Made by a program: the position numbers and the translations under genes | Notes under the pieces: model-generated | The model's input: the letters and a program-made list of their open reading frames with translations, nothing else | Databases searched by the model: none | Told to the model about the DNA's origin: nothing | Virus record (IMG/VR): IMGVR_UViG_3300009181_000250 | Location: 1 to 29,670 of that record | Length of the DNA: 29,670 bases | From: a virus | Direction: 5' to 3' (one strand) | Shown here: positions 1 through 7,701 of the stretch, one piece after another | Layout: each line of letters starts with the position of its first letter | Position numbering within the stretch: the first letter of the stretch is position 1

Positions 1-20
1 AGTTTGATATTATCTTCCAT
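1..20 (-). CDS. Start of a further gene, cut by the left window edge
   Basis: Only six codons are visible (ATG at 20 reading leftwards, giving MEDNIK). The start is supported by AAGGTG ending five bases before the ATG and by its position 8 nt after the stop of the 544-residue fibre gene, in line with the tight packing elsewhere in the window. Nothing can be said about function; by position it may be another tail-fibre accessory gene. Confidence 0.4.
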
Positions 21-28
21 GGTGCACC

Positions 29-1663
29 TTAGGTCTTAATGTAGGTTACGAGTGGTGTAGCTGAAGAATCGTTACCCATTGTTGAAAGTACCATAGACGC
101 AGGAGAATATCTAGGTACAGGAAACTGTGTTGCTGCTGTATATGCACCATTGGCTGTAAACGAGAATACAGTTTTATAAGCTGATGTATACTGCAAAAAC
201 TTAGTGCCAAGTGCTATCAACTGAGAAGCAGTGCCAACTGAAGTATAAAGCAAATCTATATCTTTGAACCAGTATTTCAAATCTGATGAGTAGTAAATTG
301 TACTACCACTATAATTCAATACGAAACACTGCCCATTATGTACAATTTTACTATCAGCACCACCATTGTTGAGAAATGATAATGTGCCTGGGTTGCTGGT
401 GGTAGACAATCCTTCGGTTGGGCCAATTGCAGACCAGTTTCCATTTGAACCGTTTGAAGATGGTGCAACCAAGAATCTGTTACCAAGTGCAGGTATGATA
501 AACTGCCCGTTTGCTGAGTAAGAATTATAGAATAGTTGAGTAGTACCTTGAGTTGCAGATATATTTAACGCAGTTCTAAGATTAGCTGAGATATCTGACC
601 AGTACTGCCCGTTTGCAGACCAGAAAGCAGAATTACCTTGTGAAATAAGAAAACCAGTATTTGATGAGGTAATTGAAGCCCACCAGAAATTATTGGCGGC
701 CGGTAAACCATTTGAATATGACCATGTTCCACCATTATCATCTGATGTGGCTGTATTAGCTACATAATATTGATTACCACCTAATACTATACCGCAACAA
801 AGACTTCCTACACTAACTTTCATATGCAAATATACAAGTCTATTGAGGACGCCACCACCTGCAATCCCAGCAAAAGCTGTTGAGGTGCTCACGGGCGTAC
901 CAGTTTGATTTCTAATATCAATCGATCTGTTTGTCCATGTAGCTAAGTCTGAACTAGTTTGCAAATTATTTGGAGTTGACGCTGACGACCCCAGCATTGT
1001 ATTTGCTACCACCCAAACACCGCCAGAAACATTGGCCGCAAAAGCGCCATTTGTAACAAGCGCCCAAGTAGGCTGAGCGGTACCGGCAGTAAATGGTAAA
1101 CCTCGCGCAGTTCTAGCCGTCCATGTAGTACCGTCTGTGCTGGTGTAGATACCACCTGAATATTGAACATATTGAGGCACAATAGTAGTAGTATTAGAAA
1201 GAAAAGCCACACCATTTGCTACTGTTAAGTATCCAGGATTAAATTGTGCATTGGTGTTTGCATACTCAACCGTATAGGTCGATAACGATGCTGGTGTACC
1301 AATCACGTTAGCAAGCGCACCATATGTAGAGCGTGAGTAGATAGAACCGTCGCAGGCCAAATAACCAGTCGGTGCAGTTTTACTCGCATAATTGAGTACG
1401 GTACCAGTTGGATTACCAGGTGCAGCCGAAAGAACAGATGCTCCATTTGCGAACCTAAACTCTGTGGCTGTTACGTTACCTGTCATCGTCACGTTATTGC
1501 TGTTATCAACCAGCAAGGTTTGAGTACCATTGATCGAGATAGCAGCATTACCAGCAGAAGGGAAATACAGGCCAGTATCAGCGTCACTGCCACTAATGAA
1601 AGGTGTGGCTGCGCTACCATCTGCTCCGCTGATACCTGTTAATCCGTTAATCGTGATAGGCAT
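29..1663 (-). CDS. Tail fibre protein with phage tail-collar motif and BNR-like propeller
   Basis: A 544-residue virion protein, probably a receptor-binding fibre. Residues 1-80 are a typical phage fibre N-terminus (INGxTG, then a 'DADTGLYFPSAG' motif). Residues 87-122 match the phage tail-collar type (GTVLNYASK, GYLACDGS, 'YGALANVIG'). From about residue 125 to the end the chain repeats aromatic, Gly- and Ser-rich strands with Asp-box-like motifs: TSTDGTTWT, TSSDLATWT, SDDNGGTWS, SANGQYWSD and SSDLKYW. This is the pattern of a BNR or sialidase-type beta-propeller. Such domains bind or cleave glycans; the catalytic arginine triad of a true sialidase cannot be assigned here, so glycan binding is the safer inference. 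AAGGAAGT precedes the ATG. It lies last in the fibre array, after the 340-residue fibre gene. Confidence 0.75.
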   Translation of the reverse strand: MPITINGLTGISGADGSAATPFISGSDADTGLYFPSAGNAAISINGTQTLLVDNSNNVTMTGNVTATEFRFANGASVLSAAPGNPTGTVLNYASKTAPTGYLACDGSIYSRSTYGALANVIGTPASLSTYTVEYANTNAQFNPGYLTVANGVAFLSNTTTIVPQYVQYSGGIYTSTDGTTWTARTARGLPFTAGTAQPTWALVTNGAFAANVSGGVWVVANTMLGSSASTPNNLQTSSDLATWTNRSIDIRNQTGTPVSTSTAFAGIAGGGVLNRLVYLHMKVSVGSLCCGIVLGGNQYYVANTATSDDNGGTWSYSNGLPAANNFWWASITSSNTGFLISQGNSAFWSANGQYWSDISANLRTALNISATQGTTQLFYNSYSANGQFIIPALGNRFLVAPSSNGSNGNWSAIGPTEGLSTTSNPGTLSFLNNGGADSKIVHNGQCFVLNYSGSTIYYSSDLKYWFKDIDLLYTSVGTASQLIALGTKFLQYTSAYKTVFSFTANGAYTAATQFPVPRYSPASMVLSTMGNDSSATPLVTYIKT

Positions 1664-1674
1664 TTTACTTCCTT

Positions 1675-2697
1675 TTATTCGTATAAGATGTTAACGGAAC
1701 CGGCGTCGAAGGTGTCGGTGCCGTTCACGGTGGTGATGCGGACGCGATCAAGAGCGCCAGAAAGCGCGGGAGACCCGCCAGCAGATGCCGAAATAGTCCC
1801 ACCATTTCCATTGCTGTAGGCATTTCCTTGAGAAGTCCAAGTATTGCTTGAAAAAAGAGTAAGAATAACATTCCCGTAACGGGAATATGCTGCGACGGCA
1901 GCGCCGGGGGCATCTACAACAAAACCAGAAGTTGAAGTTCCGTAGGTACCCGCAGTACTCGCATAACTGGCACCTGAAAGATATCCTGATGTTGAAAAAC
2001 TTGTGGAGCCAATTTGAATTTGAACTGGGCTTGTCCCACTTGTACTAACGCCGTTGAACATCACAGTGATGCGCTTTACCCAAGAAGGGATGCTGGTGAA
2101 GTCAATGCTGGTGCCACTGGTGGTTGTATTTGCAGTACCAGAAATAAGCATCAAGTTACCAGCAGTACCGGTAAGAGTGCCACTAATAGCACCGTTAGCC
2201 TCGATCTTCATACGCTCATTGGCCGCTAGAGTACCGCCTGTGAAGAAGGTAAGAGGTTTGCTAGTTGCAGTGCCGATGCTTAGATTACTGTTTGATGTAT
2301 AGAGATAACCGTCCAAAGCACCATTGATTGTCCAATTTGAATCGACATATGTGCTGTTGTTAATACCCAAGTCGATAAAGTTTGAAGCGTCAGTGCCGTT
2401 ATCTGAGGTAGCTACGATGTCGGCGGATGCAGCAGTACCAGAACTAGCATTTCTAACATGTACCTGAACATAGCTGTTAGCCGTATGTGCGAACTCTGCA
2501 ATCTCACCAACAACATTTAACTGAGTTGTGTTATTCTGAGCTACTACGAGAGGTCCATTGATGTTGACATTACCAGATGCGTCGGTAACCAACAAGTTAC
2601 CGGTATTGGCCGGAATCGTCAGCGTTACAGTAGAACTTGTAGACGGAACATCTAGTGTGACTGTACCACCACCAGTTGATTGAAATTTAAGCGGCAT
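1675..2697 (-). CDS. Tail fibre / receptor-binding protein, paralogue of the gene at 6678-7520
   Basis: A 340-residue fibre protein. The N-terminus (VTLDVPSTSSTVTLTIPANT, then LLVTDASGNV) is a common phage fibre attachment module. The middle carries short beta-rich repeats. The C-terminal 150 residues, from about residue 180, have the pattern TSIDFTSIP, then KRITVMFNGV, TSGY, NTWTSQG, ALSGALDRVRITT and a final NILYE. The same pattern ends the 280-residue fibre at 6678-7520, so this is a shared receptor-binding head. A CTAAATA late-promoter-like element overlaps the stop codon of the preceding gene 31 nt before the ATG. GAGGTAA provides the ribosome binding site. The receptor is unknown. Confidence 0.75.
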   Translation of the reverse strand: MPLKFQSTGGGTVTLDVPSTSSTVTLTIPANTGNLLVTDASGNVNINGPLVVAQNNTTQLNVVGEIAEFAHTANSYVQVHVRNASSGTAASADIVATSDNGTDASNFIDLGINNSTYVDSNWTINGALDGYLYTSNSNLSIGTATSKPLTFFTGGTLAANERMKIEANGAISGTLTGTAGNLMLISGTANTTTSGTSIDFTSIPSWVKRITVMFNGVSTSGTSPVQIQIGSTSFSTSGYLSGASYASTAGTYGTSTSGFVVDAPGAAVAAYSRYGNVILTLFSSNTWTSQGNAYSNGNGGTISASAGGSPALSGALDRVRITTVNGTDTFDAGSVNILYE

Positions 2698-2728
2698 CTT
2701 CTATTACCTCGTTTCGGAATCTCATGAC

Positions 2729-2736
2729 TATTTAGA
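2729..2736 (-). promoter_or_regulatory. Late promoter-like element TCTAAATA
   Basis: Minus-strand TCTAAATA, one or two bases from the T4 late promoter core TATAAATA. It overlaps the TAA stop of the 133-residue gene and ends 31 nt before the ATG of the 340-residue fibre gene. Position and register match four other junctions in the window. Inferred from sequence only. Confidence 0.4.
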
Positions 2737-3133
2737 CCACGGTCCATACGGAATTTGCAGGAAGGGTGACCGTAACACCCGTATTCAGCGTGACTGGCCC
2801 AAATGTACCTGCATTATAGCCAGTTGTAATCGTATAGTCTGAAGTTATGTTTGAAGTGTTTTCGAAGAAAGCTCTGTTACCACCAGTACCAGTAGCACCA
2901 GATGCAGTTCTCCAAATGCTAGAAACAGAATCATAGACTTCAAGAGAATTGTAATCTGTGTTATAGCGTAGAGTAGCAGTAAGATTAGCAGTAGGTCTCT
3001 GTGCTGTGTTGCCTGAAGGTATGATAACACCACCATCAGAAACGATGCGGATCAAGTTATTTGATGGTATTCTATCAAAACGGTTAGTGGCCGTTTGATC
3101 GAACCAGATATTTGCAACACTTAGAATTGACAT
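2732..3133 (-). CDS. Short tail fibre / virion protein, C-terminal paralogue of the gene at 10474-10707
   Basis: A 133-residue beta-rich protein. The N-terminus (MSILSVANIWFDQTATNRF) resembles the start of the 242- and 77-residue fibre genes, a likely anchor to the tail. A central stretch (QRPTANLTATLRYNTD, then LEVYDS and W) is typical of small phage fibre proteins. The last 45 residues contain AGTFGPVTLNTGVTVTLP and end in WTVV, closely matching the end of the 77-residue protein (AGTFGPVTI, PANSTWSVV). A perfect TATAAATA lies 27 nt before the start. The two proteins may be alternative or successive segments of one fibre system; function is inferred from context. Confidence 0.65.
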   Translation of the reverse strand: MSILSVANIWFDQTATNRFDRIPSNNLIRIVSDGGVIIPSGNTAQRPTANLTATLRYNTDYNSLEVYDSVSSIWRTASGATGTGGNRAFFENTSNITSDYTITTGYNAGTFGPVTLNTGVTVTLPANSVWTVV

Positions 3134-3160
3134 TTCTTAATCCTTAAATCCTTTTGCTAG

Positions 3161-3168
3161 TATTTATA
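3161..3168 (-). promoter_or_regulatory. T4-type late promoter element TATAAATA
   Basis: An exact TATAAATA on the coding strand, overlapping the TAA stop of the 226-residue gene and ending 27 nt before the ATG of the 133-residue gene. T4 late promoters need only this -10 octamer, recognised by the gp55 sigma factor. The upstream stop codon sits in the same register as at 2729, 10732, 13675 and 22484. Confidence 0.55.
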
Positions 3169-3844
3169 CGATTGCCACTCTAGCACCTACGTTGATCTGT
3201 AGAATATATCCAGTTGAAATTGAGATTGGGCCAGCCGCTAGTGAGTTGTTGCCTGAAGATATATAGACGTTACCAGATAACGTATTAGAATGAACACGGA
3301 AAATGTCACCATACGCAGATGGATTCACTGCACCGTTATTGCCTTGATATGAACCGCCGCCACCTGAACCAGCAGTATTAGCCTTAGCAAATGCTGCATT
3401 AGCAATGATTGCGGTTGTGTTGCTATAATCATAAGCTGCACCAGCCGCTATGTTTGCTGCGTTAGCCTTTGCAAAGGCTGCAATGGTATTTGAATCAACC
3501 AGGAACGCATATAGATTAGCTGTGTTAGCTTTATCATATGCTGCACCAACAGTAGGTGCTGATATAGTAATCGTATCATTGCTTGAGTATGCTATGATAC
3601 CAATACCTGAACCAGGTAAAATTGTCAGAACGTCATTAGTAACAGCAGCAACAGCTAGAGTGCCGTTAGCGTTGACAGTACCATAACTTGGAACACTTGG
3701 AGAAAATTGTACGACAGTGCCATTAGAGGCTGCATAGAAAAGTTTACCATCAGCATAGTTAAGAGCTAGTTCACCATTAGCCAGTGAACTAGGAATGTTA
3801 GATGGTGTACCCGATTTCTTTATCGCAATTGTTGTGTTAGGCAT
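3164..3844 (-). CDS. Tail fibre protein, paralogue of the gene at 13678-14241
   Basis: A 226-residue fibre protein. Residues 7-45 carry the hallmark phage fibre N-terminus (KKSGTPSNIPSSLANGELAL, then NYADGKLFY). The middle has 'AYDKANTANLYAFLVDSNT' repeats (AFAKAN units) also found in the 498-, 187- and 242-residue proteins. The last 60 residues contain YQGNNG, DIFRV, AGPISI and LQINVGARVAIV, matching the end of the 187-residue gene (KGNNG, DIFRV, TGPLSV, LQINTDARVVII). The start overlaps the previous stop as TAATG, indicating translational coupling to the coiled-coil gene. It is probably a structural shaft or adaptor rather than an enzyme. Confidence 0.7.
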   Translation of the reverse strand: MPNTTIAIKKSGTPSNIPSSLANGELALNYADGKLFYAASNGTVVQFSPSVPSYGTVNANGTLAVAAVTNDVLTILPGSGIGIIAYSSNDTITISAPTVGAAYDKANTANLYAFLVDSNTIAAFAKANAANIAAGAAYDYSNTTAIIANAAFAKANTAGSGGGGSYQGNNGAVNPSAYGDIFRVHSNTLSGNVYISSGNNSLAAGPISISTGYILQINVGARVAIV

Positions 3845-4353
3845 TAAAAGTCATTTGTTGCGTTACCTGCTATAGCTACTGGTACATTACTTACTTCATC
3901 GGCTGCATTACCAGCTATCGCCACTGGCAGAAGAGACACCTCATCGGCCGCATTACCAGCAAAGCCTTTGCCTTTTTTGGTATTTATAGTTTTCTTGGCA
4001 GGGTTGAGCTTTTCTTCTAGTAGTGCAATCTTGATATCGCGCTGATATAACTCTTGTTTCATCTGCCCTAACTGGTTCAATGCAGTATCAGCCTGCCCGG
4101 CTTTCCTCATAGCAACATTGTACATGTCTTCCCAGTGCTGCGCTTGCCCACGGAGAACTGACATTTCATCAGAGTTGAATTTGATTGTTTCGAGTTGAGA
4201 TGCAAGAGAACCAATGATAGAATCCTTTTCGGCAACAATATCATTGGCCATCTTGAGTTGCGTCTTCAGTTGAAGGACGACATTAATCTTTTCGTGTATT
4301 AGCCCAATAGCACTATCAATATATGCGTTAACATATGCGTTTGATTCACTCAT
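3844..4353 (-). CDS. Coiled-coil virion accessory protein with C-terminal 15-residue repeats
   Basis: A 169-residue protein. It starts MSESNAYVNAYIDSAIGLIH, a sequence style I associate with uncharacterised proteins in fibre loci of T4-like marine phages. Residues 20-116 are a predicted long helix with heptad-like spacing (LQLKTQLK, IIGSLASQLE, QMKQELYQRDIKIALLEEKL). After a basic linker (KKTINTKKGKGF, 120-131) come two copies and a partial third of a 15-residue unit, AGNAADEVSxxPVAI (132-146, 147-161, 162-169). GAAGGAAA precedes the start. The next gene begins inside its stop codon. A fibre-assembly or trimerisation role is a guess; the function is unknown. Confidence 0.6.
   Translation of the reverse strand: MSESNAYVNAYIDSAIGLIHEKINVVLQLKTQLKMANDIVAEKDSIIGSLASQLETIKFNSDEMSVLRGQAQHWEDMYNVAMRKAGQADTALNQLGQMKQELYQRDIKIALLEEKLNPAKKTINTKKGKGFAGNAADEVSLLPVAIAGNAADEVSNVPVAIAGNATNDF
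3847..3960 (-). repeat. Tandem 45-bp coding repeat (2.5 units)
   Basis: Two and a half in-frame copies encoding AGNAADEVSxxPVAI at the 3' end of the coiled-coil gene. The units differ mainly at synonymous positions. Confidence 0.75.
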
Positions 4354-4381
4354 AATGTATTTTCCTTCACTTTAGTAAAAA

Positions 4382-5878
4382 TTAAAAAGTTCCTCCATCC
4401 AACATTGCGAAGTTAGGAACCCCTGTAGAACTGGCCTGTAGTACCTGCCCTTCGGTACCGGCTGCTGTTACTCTGAGAGGGCCTGAAGTATTACCGAACA
4501 CGATGCCATTGTTCGTGAATGAAGCGACACCAGTACCGCCATATGCTACAACCAGTGTACCGCTAGAGATGTTAGAAGCGTTGATGGTTGATGCTGCAAG
4601 GTTAGCTTTAGCAAATGCTGAGGTAGCAATGAGGTTTGCTGTAGTTACTGCACCTGCTACTGCATTAGCCTGTGTGAAAGCTGCTGTAGCATTAGCATCA
4701 ACTAGGTAAGCATAATAGTTTGCGCTGTTAGCTTTAGCGAAAGCTGATGTAGCGATAAGGTTAGCCGTTGTGACAGCACCAGCTACAGCGTTGGCCTGTG
4801 TGAATGCAGCCGTCGCGTTTGCGTCAACCAAAAACGCATAGTAGTTTGCAGAGTTAGCCTTGGCAAAAGCGGCCTGCATTGCTGTATTGACATAGCTGAC
4901 GTTAGCTACGGCAATGTTTGCTGTATTATATGCGTTTGTGATCCAGCTGATCGCATTGATACCACCGAGAATGATATTGCTGGTGCGAAGCGTTGCATTC
5001 AGAATAGAGATGGTGAAGTTATTGCCAGCAGGATCAATTACGTTATTGGTAGGTTCTTTGTCGTAACCTTCGAAGACATACCATTCTTTGGTACCAGCAT
5101 CACGAAACACACCAGTATGAATAGTAGAACATGCACCGTTATTGTAGTTAGCAACAAAACCGATATCTACAATGTCAGAGGTATAGTTGTTACCAGCGAT
5201 ATACAGCAACGGATCATTAACAACATATGATGCTACGTTGATGAATGTGGTAGAACCAGTGAGAGACAAGTTACCGGTGATATTAACGTCACCGTTGATC
5301 GTGCCGCCAGATGACGAGAACTTGGTATTTGAGTTACCAAAGGCTGCAACAGCAATGATACGGGTTATATTTTCAGAGTCGAATGCAGAACCAGCGGAAA
5401 GATTAGCTGCATTAGCCTTAGCAAAGGCCGCAGTGGTATTAGCATCAATAAGGAACGCATAGTAGTTGGCTGAGTTAGCCTTAGCAAAAGCAGAAGTAGC
5501 AATGAGATTAGATGTGGTTACTGCACCACCAACATTGTTAGCCTGAATGAATGCTGCTGTAGCATTTGCGTCTACCAGATATGCGTAATAGTTTGCTGAG
5601 TTAGCTTTTGCAAATGCAGCATTAGCCTGTGTGAATGCAGACTGAGCCATAGAGGCGCTGTTAGATGAATTGAATGCAGACTGAGCAATGGTATAAGTGG
5701 TATTCAGAAGGTCGATATAGTACTTACCGCCAATAGCGAGAACGTCATTACCACCAGAAGAACCAATGAATAGAACATTAGATGAGTATGAATAGGCCAT
5801 CTCACCTGCTGAAAGGGATCCACCTCCAGGTTGGTTTGTTGAGGTCGATCTCTTGACCTGGATGAGTGTATTTGCCAT
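4382..5878 (-). CDS. Long tail fibre protein with 42-residue repeats
   Basis: A 498-residue fibre protein. Residues 1-52 are a fibre N-terminal module (IQVKRSTSTNQP, LSAGEMAYSY, LFIGSSGG, IGGKYY). Repeats of SANYYAYLVDANATAAF, QAN, GAVTT and NLIATSAFAKAN occupy about 95-157 and 343-426. Between them, residues 200-305 form a globular module (VNDPLLYIAG, 'VDIGFVANYNNG', HTGVFRD, EWYVFEGYDKEP) of a kind that recurs in T4-like marine phage fibres. The C-terminus (YGGTGVASFTNNGIVFGN, EGQVLQASS, ending LDGGTF) ends like the neighbouring 82-residue protein (LNGGTF). Probably a trimeric shaft protein of a side or short tail fibre; the receptor is unknown. Confidence 0.75.
   Translation of the reverse strand: MANTLIQVKRSTSTNQPGGGSLSAGEMAYSYSSNVLFIGSSGGNDVLAIGGKYYIDLLNTTYTIAQSAFNSSNSASMAQSAFTQANAAFAKANSANYYAYLVDANATAAFIQANNVGGAVTTSNLIATSAFAKANSANYYAFLIDANTTAAFAKANAANLSAGSAFDSENITRIIAVAAFGNSNTKFSSSGGTINGDVNITGNLSLTGSTTFINVASYVVNDPLLYIAGNNYTSDIVDIGFVANYNNGACSTIHTGVFRDAGTKEWYVFEGYDKEPTNNVIDPAGNNFTISILNATLRTSNIILGGINAISWITNAYNTANIAVANVSYVNTAMQAAFAKANSANYYAFLVDANATAAFTQANAVAGAVTTANLIATSAFAKANSANYYAYLVDANATAAFTQANAVAGAVTTANLIATSAFAKANLAASTINASNISSGTLVVAYGGTGVASFTNNGIVFGNTSGPLRVTAAGTEGQVLQASSTGVPNFAMLDGGTF
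4601..4852 (-). repeat. Two tandem 126-bp coding repeats in the 498-residue fibre gene
   Basis: Adjacent units encode almost the same 42 residues (SANYYA(F/Y)LVDANATAAF, TQANAVAGAVTTANLIATSA, FAKAN). At DNA level the units differ at many third codon positions. A related, more diverged copy lies at about 5471-5596. Confidence 0.8.
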
Positions 5879-5879
5879 A

Positions 5880-6128
5880 TTAGAATGTTCCTCCGTTTAG
5901 AACCGGCAGTTCTTTTACTACATATTTTTGTGTCGCCGAATCATAAACCAAAGTATTATTATTTGCTGGGCTGACCGCTTTAACATCTGTAAGCTCAGAT
6001 AGTATACTTGCACCACCGCCAGCACCAGTAGCAATACCGACACTGATAGTTCTGATTGTATCTCTGTTCTGGCTATTTATCGAAACTCGGTTCCCAGGAG
6101 ATGAGTTGACGGATACTTTGATGGCCAT
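5880..6128 (-). CDS. Small virion/fibre-associated protein ending in LNGGTF
   Basis: An 82-residue protein, start overlapping the previous stop as TAATG. The N-terminal 35 residues are polar and beta-prone (MAIKVSVNSSPGNRVSINSQ). The rest (LSELTDVKAVSPANNNTLVY, DSATQKYVVKELP) is a short phage-fibre motif, and the end LNGGTF matches LDGGTF of the next gene, which starts one base after this gene's stop. That shared tail suggests both insert into the same fibre interface. No enzyme motif. The function is inferred from context only. Confidence 0.6.
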   Translation of the reverse strand: MAIKVSVNSSPGNRVSINSQNRDTIRTISVGIATGAGGGASILSELTDVKAVSPANNNTLVYDSATQKYVVKELPVLNGGTF

Positions 6129-6466
6129 TATCGTGTGATTCCTGGTGTGACATTGATGATGCCTTCTAGTATTCTCACAACATAATTATTAGTATCTGTA
6201 GTCTCTACATCGAACAGGTAACGGCCGGCCTTGATGTTTGAGGTGTTGGCCGGCGTCATTGACATTTGCACATTGCCTGTGTTAGCACTCACAATAGTAC
6301 AAGTGATGTTTGCTGTAGCATTAGCCGAATAGTATGAACGACGCATCTGGCTGGTTAGAGTATAGCCAGAGATATTCACAGGTGCGTTTGTCACATCATC
6401 CGTGATTGTCAGGGTGTTAGTGAAAGAAGCACCCTGGTCCATATACAGTTCTACATACGCCGCCAT
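6128..6466 (-). CDS. Small beta-rich phage virion protein (baseplate/fibre adaptor-like)
   Basis: A 112-residue protein, all beta in appearance: VELYMDQGASFTNTLTITDD, PVNISGYTL, SQMRRSYYSA, TANITC, AGRYLFDVET, VRILEGIINVTPGITR. This compact immunoglobulin-like pattern with 'DQGASF' and 'GRYLFDV' is common in tail loci of T4-like phages of aquatic bacteria. It resembles small N-terminal fibre or receptor-binding upper-domain proteins. Its ATG directly follows the upstream TAA, and its own stop overlaps the next ATG, so the 66-, 112- and 82-residue genes should be co-translated. Exact role unknown. Confidence 0.6.
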   Translation of the reverse strand: MAAYVELYMDQGASFTNTLTITDDVTNAPVNISGYTLTSQMRRSYYSANATANITCTIVSANTGNVQMSMTPANTSNIKAGRYLFDVETTDTNNYVVRILEGIINVTPGITR

Positions 6467-6667
6467 TTAGTTACCTGTGTTTGCTAGTGCAGCCATTTGT
6501 GCTGTTATAGTTGCTAATTGTGCTTGGAGTTCTCCAAGTGTTGGTGCTGGTGGTACTACCGGCACAACCAAAGATGCGACGCTGGCCAACATATCAGACG
6601 CTTCTTCAGGAGTAAACTGAATTACTGATACTGTGCCGGTTTGAACATTTGATTCAATGCGTTCCAT
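6467..6667 (-). CDS. Small helical protein in fibre array
   Basis: A 66-residue protein with a strong AAGGAGA ribosome binding site eight bases before the ATG. An N-terminal half (VSVIQFTPEEASDMLASVAS) and a Pro-rich linker (VVPVVPPAPT) precede a short helix (LGELQAQLATITAQMAALA) that could form a coiled coil. It follows the 280-residue receptor-binding gene and may assist fibre assembly. I do not recognise a family. Confidence 0.5.
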   Translation of the reverse strand: MERIESNVQTGTVSVIQFTPEEASDMLASVASLVVPVVPPAPTLGELQAQLATITAQMAALANTGN

Positions 6668-6677
6668 AAAAATCTCC

Positions 6678-7520
6678 TTATTCGTACATTATGTTTATAG
6701 AACCGCCGATAAGAGCGCACACCGCCGCCGAGTTGTTGAGGGCAGCTATGCGAACTCGGTCGAGTGTGCCGCTCAAAGTAAGGGCGCCGCCGCCAGCCGA
6801 TCCTGCTGATGCAGTTGGAACGGACCCTAAAGTATGAGTTTCGATCCATGTATTCGATCCAAAACTATTAAGTATAACAGTTCCATATACATTCGAAGTT
6901 GATCCAAAAACAAATGTAGTTAACAGAAAACCTGACCCGCTAATCAACTGATCGGAGTTGTAACCATATGAGCTGTCAGTAGTTGCATTTTTATATCCGC
7001 TGGTTACAAAAGAACCAGCGCCAATTTGAACGTATAAATAAATCTGTGATGAGTTTGCAGTAATATTATTAAAATTTATTAGAACACGCTTGGCTGTCGC
7101 AGGAATACCCGTAAAGTCGATGGCAGTAGTGGTGTTTCCACCTGCTGGAGAAACCGCAGTTCCTACTGTGATGCCTCCAGAAAGAGCAGACGATATCCAT
7201 GCCGTCCCGTTGCTGGTCATCACATTTGCTGAGGTACCTGGCGTAACGGCCACAACAGATGTTCCACCAATCGTAGTAGCACCACTTATCACCAAGTTAC
7301 CAGTTACGTTAACACTACCACTGATATCTAACTTCTGTGTTGGCGTAGTTGTTCCGATCCCTACGTTGCCGGTGGTACTAACCGTCATCGCAGTCGTACC
7401 GCCAGACTGAATCGTAAGAGCGGTTGCAGCCGGGCTACTAAGAGTTGTGACAGTCTCTGTTCCGGTAGTATTAGAGGCCGGTGTAGTGATACCTGTCGAA
7501 CCGTTAACTATTACTGGCAT
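6678..7520 (-). CDS. Tail fibre / receptor-binding protein, paralogue of the gene at 1675-2697
   Basis: A 280-residue fibre protein. The N-terminus MPVIVNGSTGITTP and the stretch TGNVGIGTTTPTQKLDISGS are standard phage fibre modules. Residues 55-120 are short beta-helical repeats. The C-terminal head from about 125 (TTTAIDFTGIP, KRVLINFNNI, TSGY, NTWIE, LTLSGTLDRVRIAAL, final NIMYE) is homologous to that of the 340-residue fibre. The start overlaps the preceding stop as TAATG. Two alternative heads of one family in one locus suggests either different receptors or different places on the virion. Confidence 0.75.
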   Translation of the reverse strand: MPVIVNGSTGITTPASNTTGTETVTTLSSPAATALTIQSGGTTAMTVSTTGNVGIGTTTPTQKLDISGSVNVTGNLVISGATTIGGTSVVAVTPGTSANVMTSNGTAWISSALSGGITVGTAVSPAGGNTTTAIDFTGIPATAKRVLINFNNITANSSQIYLYVQIGAGSFVTSGYKNATTDSSYGYNSDQLISGSGFLLTTFVFGSTSNVYGTVILNSFGSNTWIETHTLGSVPTASAGSAGGGALTLSGTLDRVRIAALNNSAAVCALIGGSINIMYE

Positions 7521-7699
7521 TATCGTTTTTCCTCAGAAGCAGGTGCTATTGTTAGTTGGCCCTTCTCTACAAGGGCCATAATGTTGGCGTAGTCGGTGTT
7601 TGCTGGGTCAAGTGGCACATAGCTTGTTACGCCGTTGATGTCGCAGCGGATGCTGGTGATGGCGCTGTTGAAGGCTATGTACTGAGCGTTTGTGTGCAT
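7520..7699 (-). CDS. Small fibre-associated protein, copy 2 of a paralogous pair
   Basis: A 59-residue protein beginning MHTNAQYIAF. An earlier in-frame ATG at 7705 exists, but GGAG at 7708-7711 is only two bases from it and eight from the ATG at 7699. The paralogue at 8961-9137 has the same GGAG-8 nt-ATG arrangement, which decides the start. The core VPLDPANTDYANIMALVEKG and QLTIAPA is shared with the paralogue. Each copy directly follows a 'RNRIINGNMVIDQRNAG' receptor-binding gene, whose final Glu-Leu-stop codons form the ribosome binding site. That coupling suggests an assembly or cap role for the fibre; this is inference. Confidence 0.6.
   Translation of the reverse strand: MHTNAQYIAFNSAITSIRCDINGVTSYVPLDPANTDYANIMALVEKGQLTIAPASEEKR
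7558..7577 (-). other. Intragenic hairpin, copy 2
   Basis: A perfect 7-bp inverted repeat GGCCCTT/AAGGGCC with a six-base loop inside the 59-residue gene. It is repeated exactly at 8996-9015 in the paralogue. No U-tract follows, so it is not a typical terminator. Confidence 0.4.
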
Positions 7700-7701
7700 G
7701 A

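Noticed and set aside
4601-5596. Regularly spaced repeats resembling an array
   Set aside because: The repeats are in-frame 126-bp coding units of a fibre protein, not a CRISPR array with unique spacers.
7033-7040. TATAAATA on the plus strand
   Set aside because: It points against all genes, lies inside a fibre gene and has no gene downstream in that direction.
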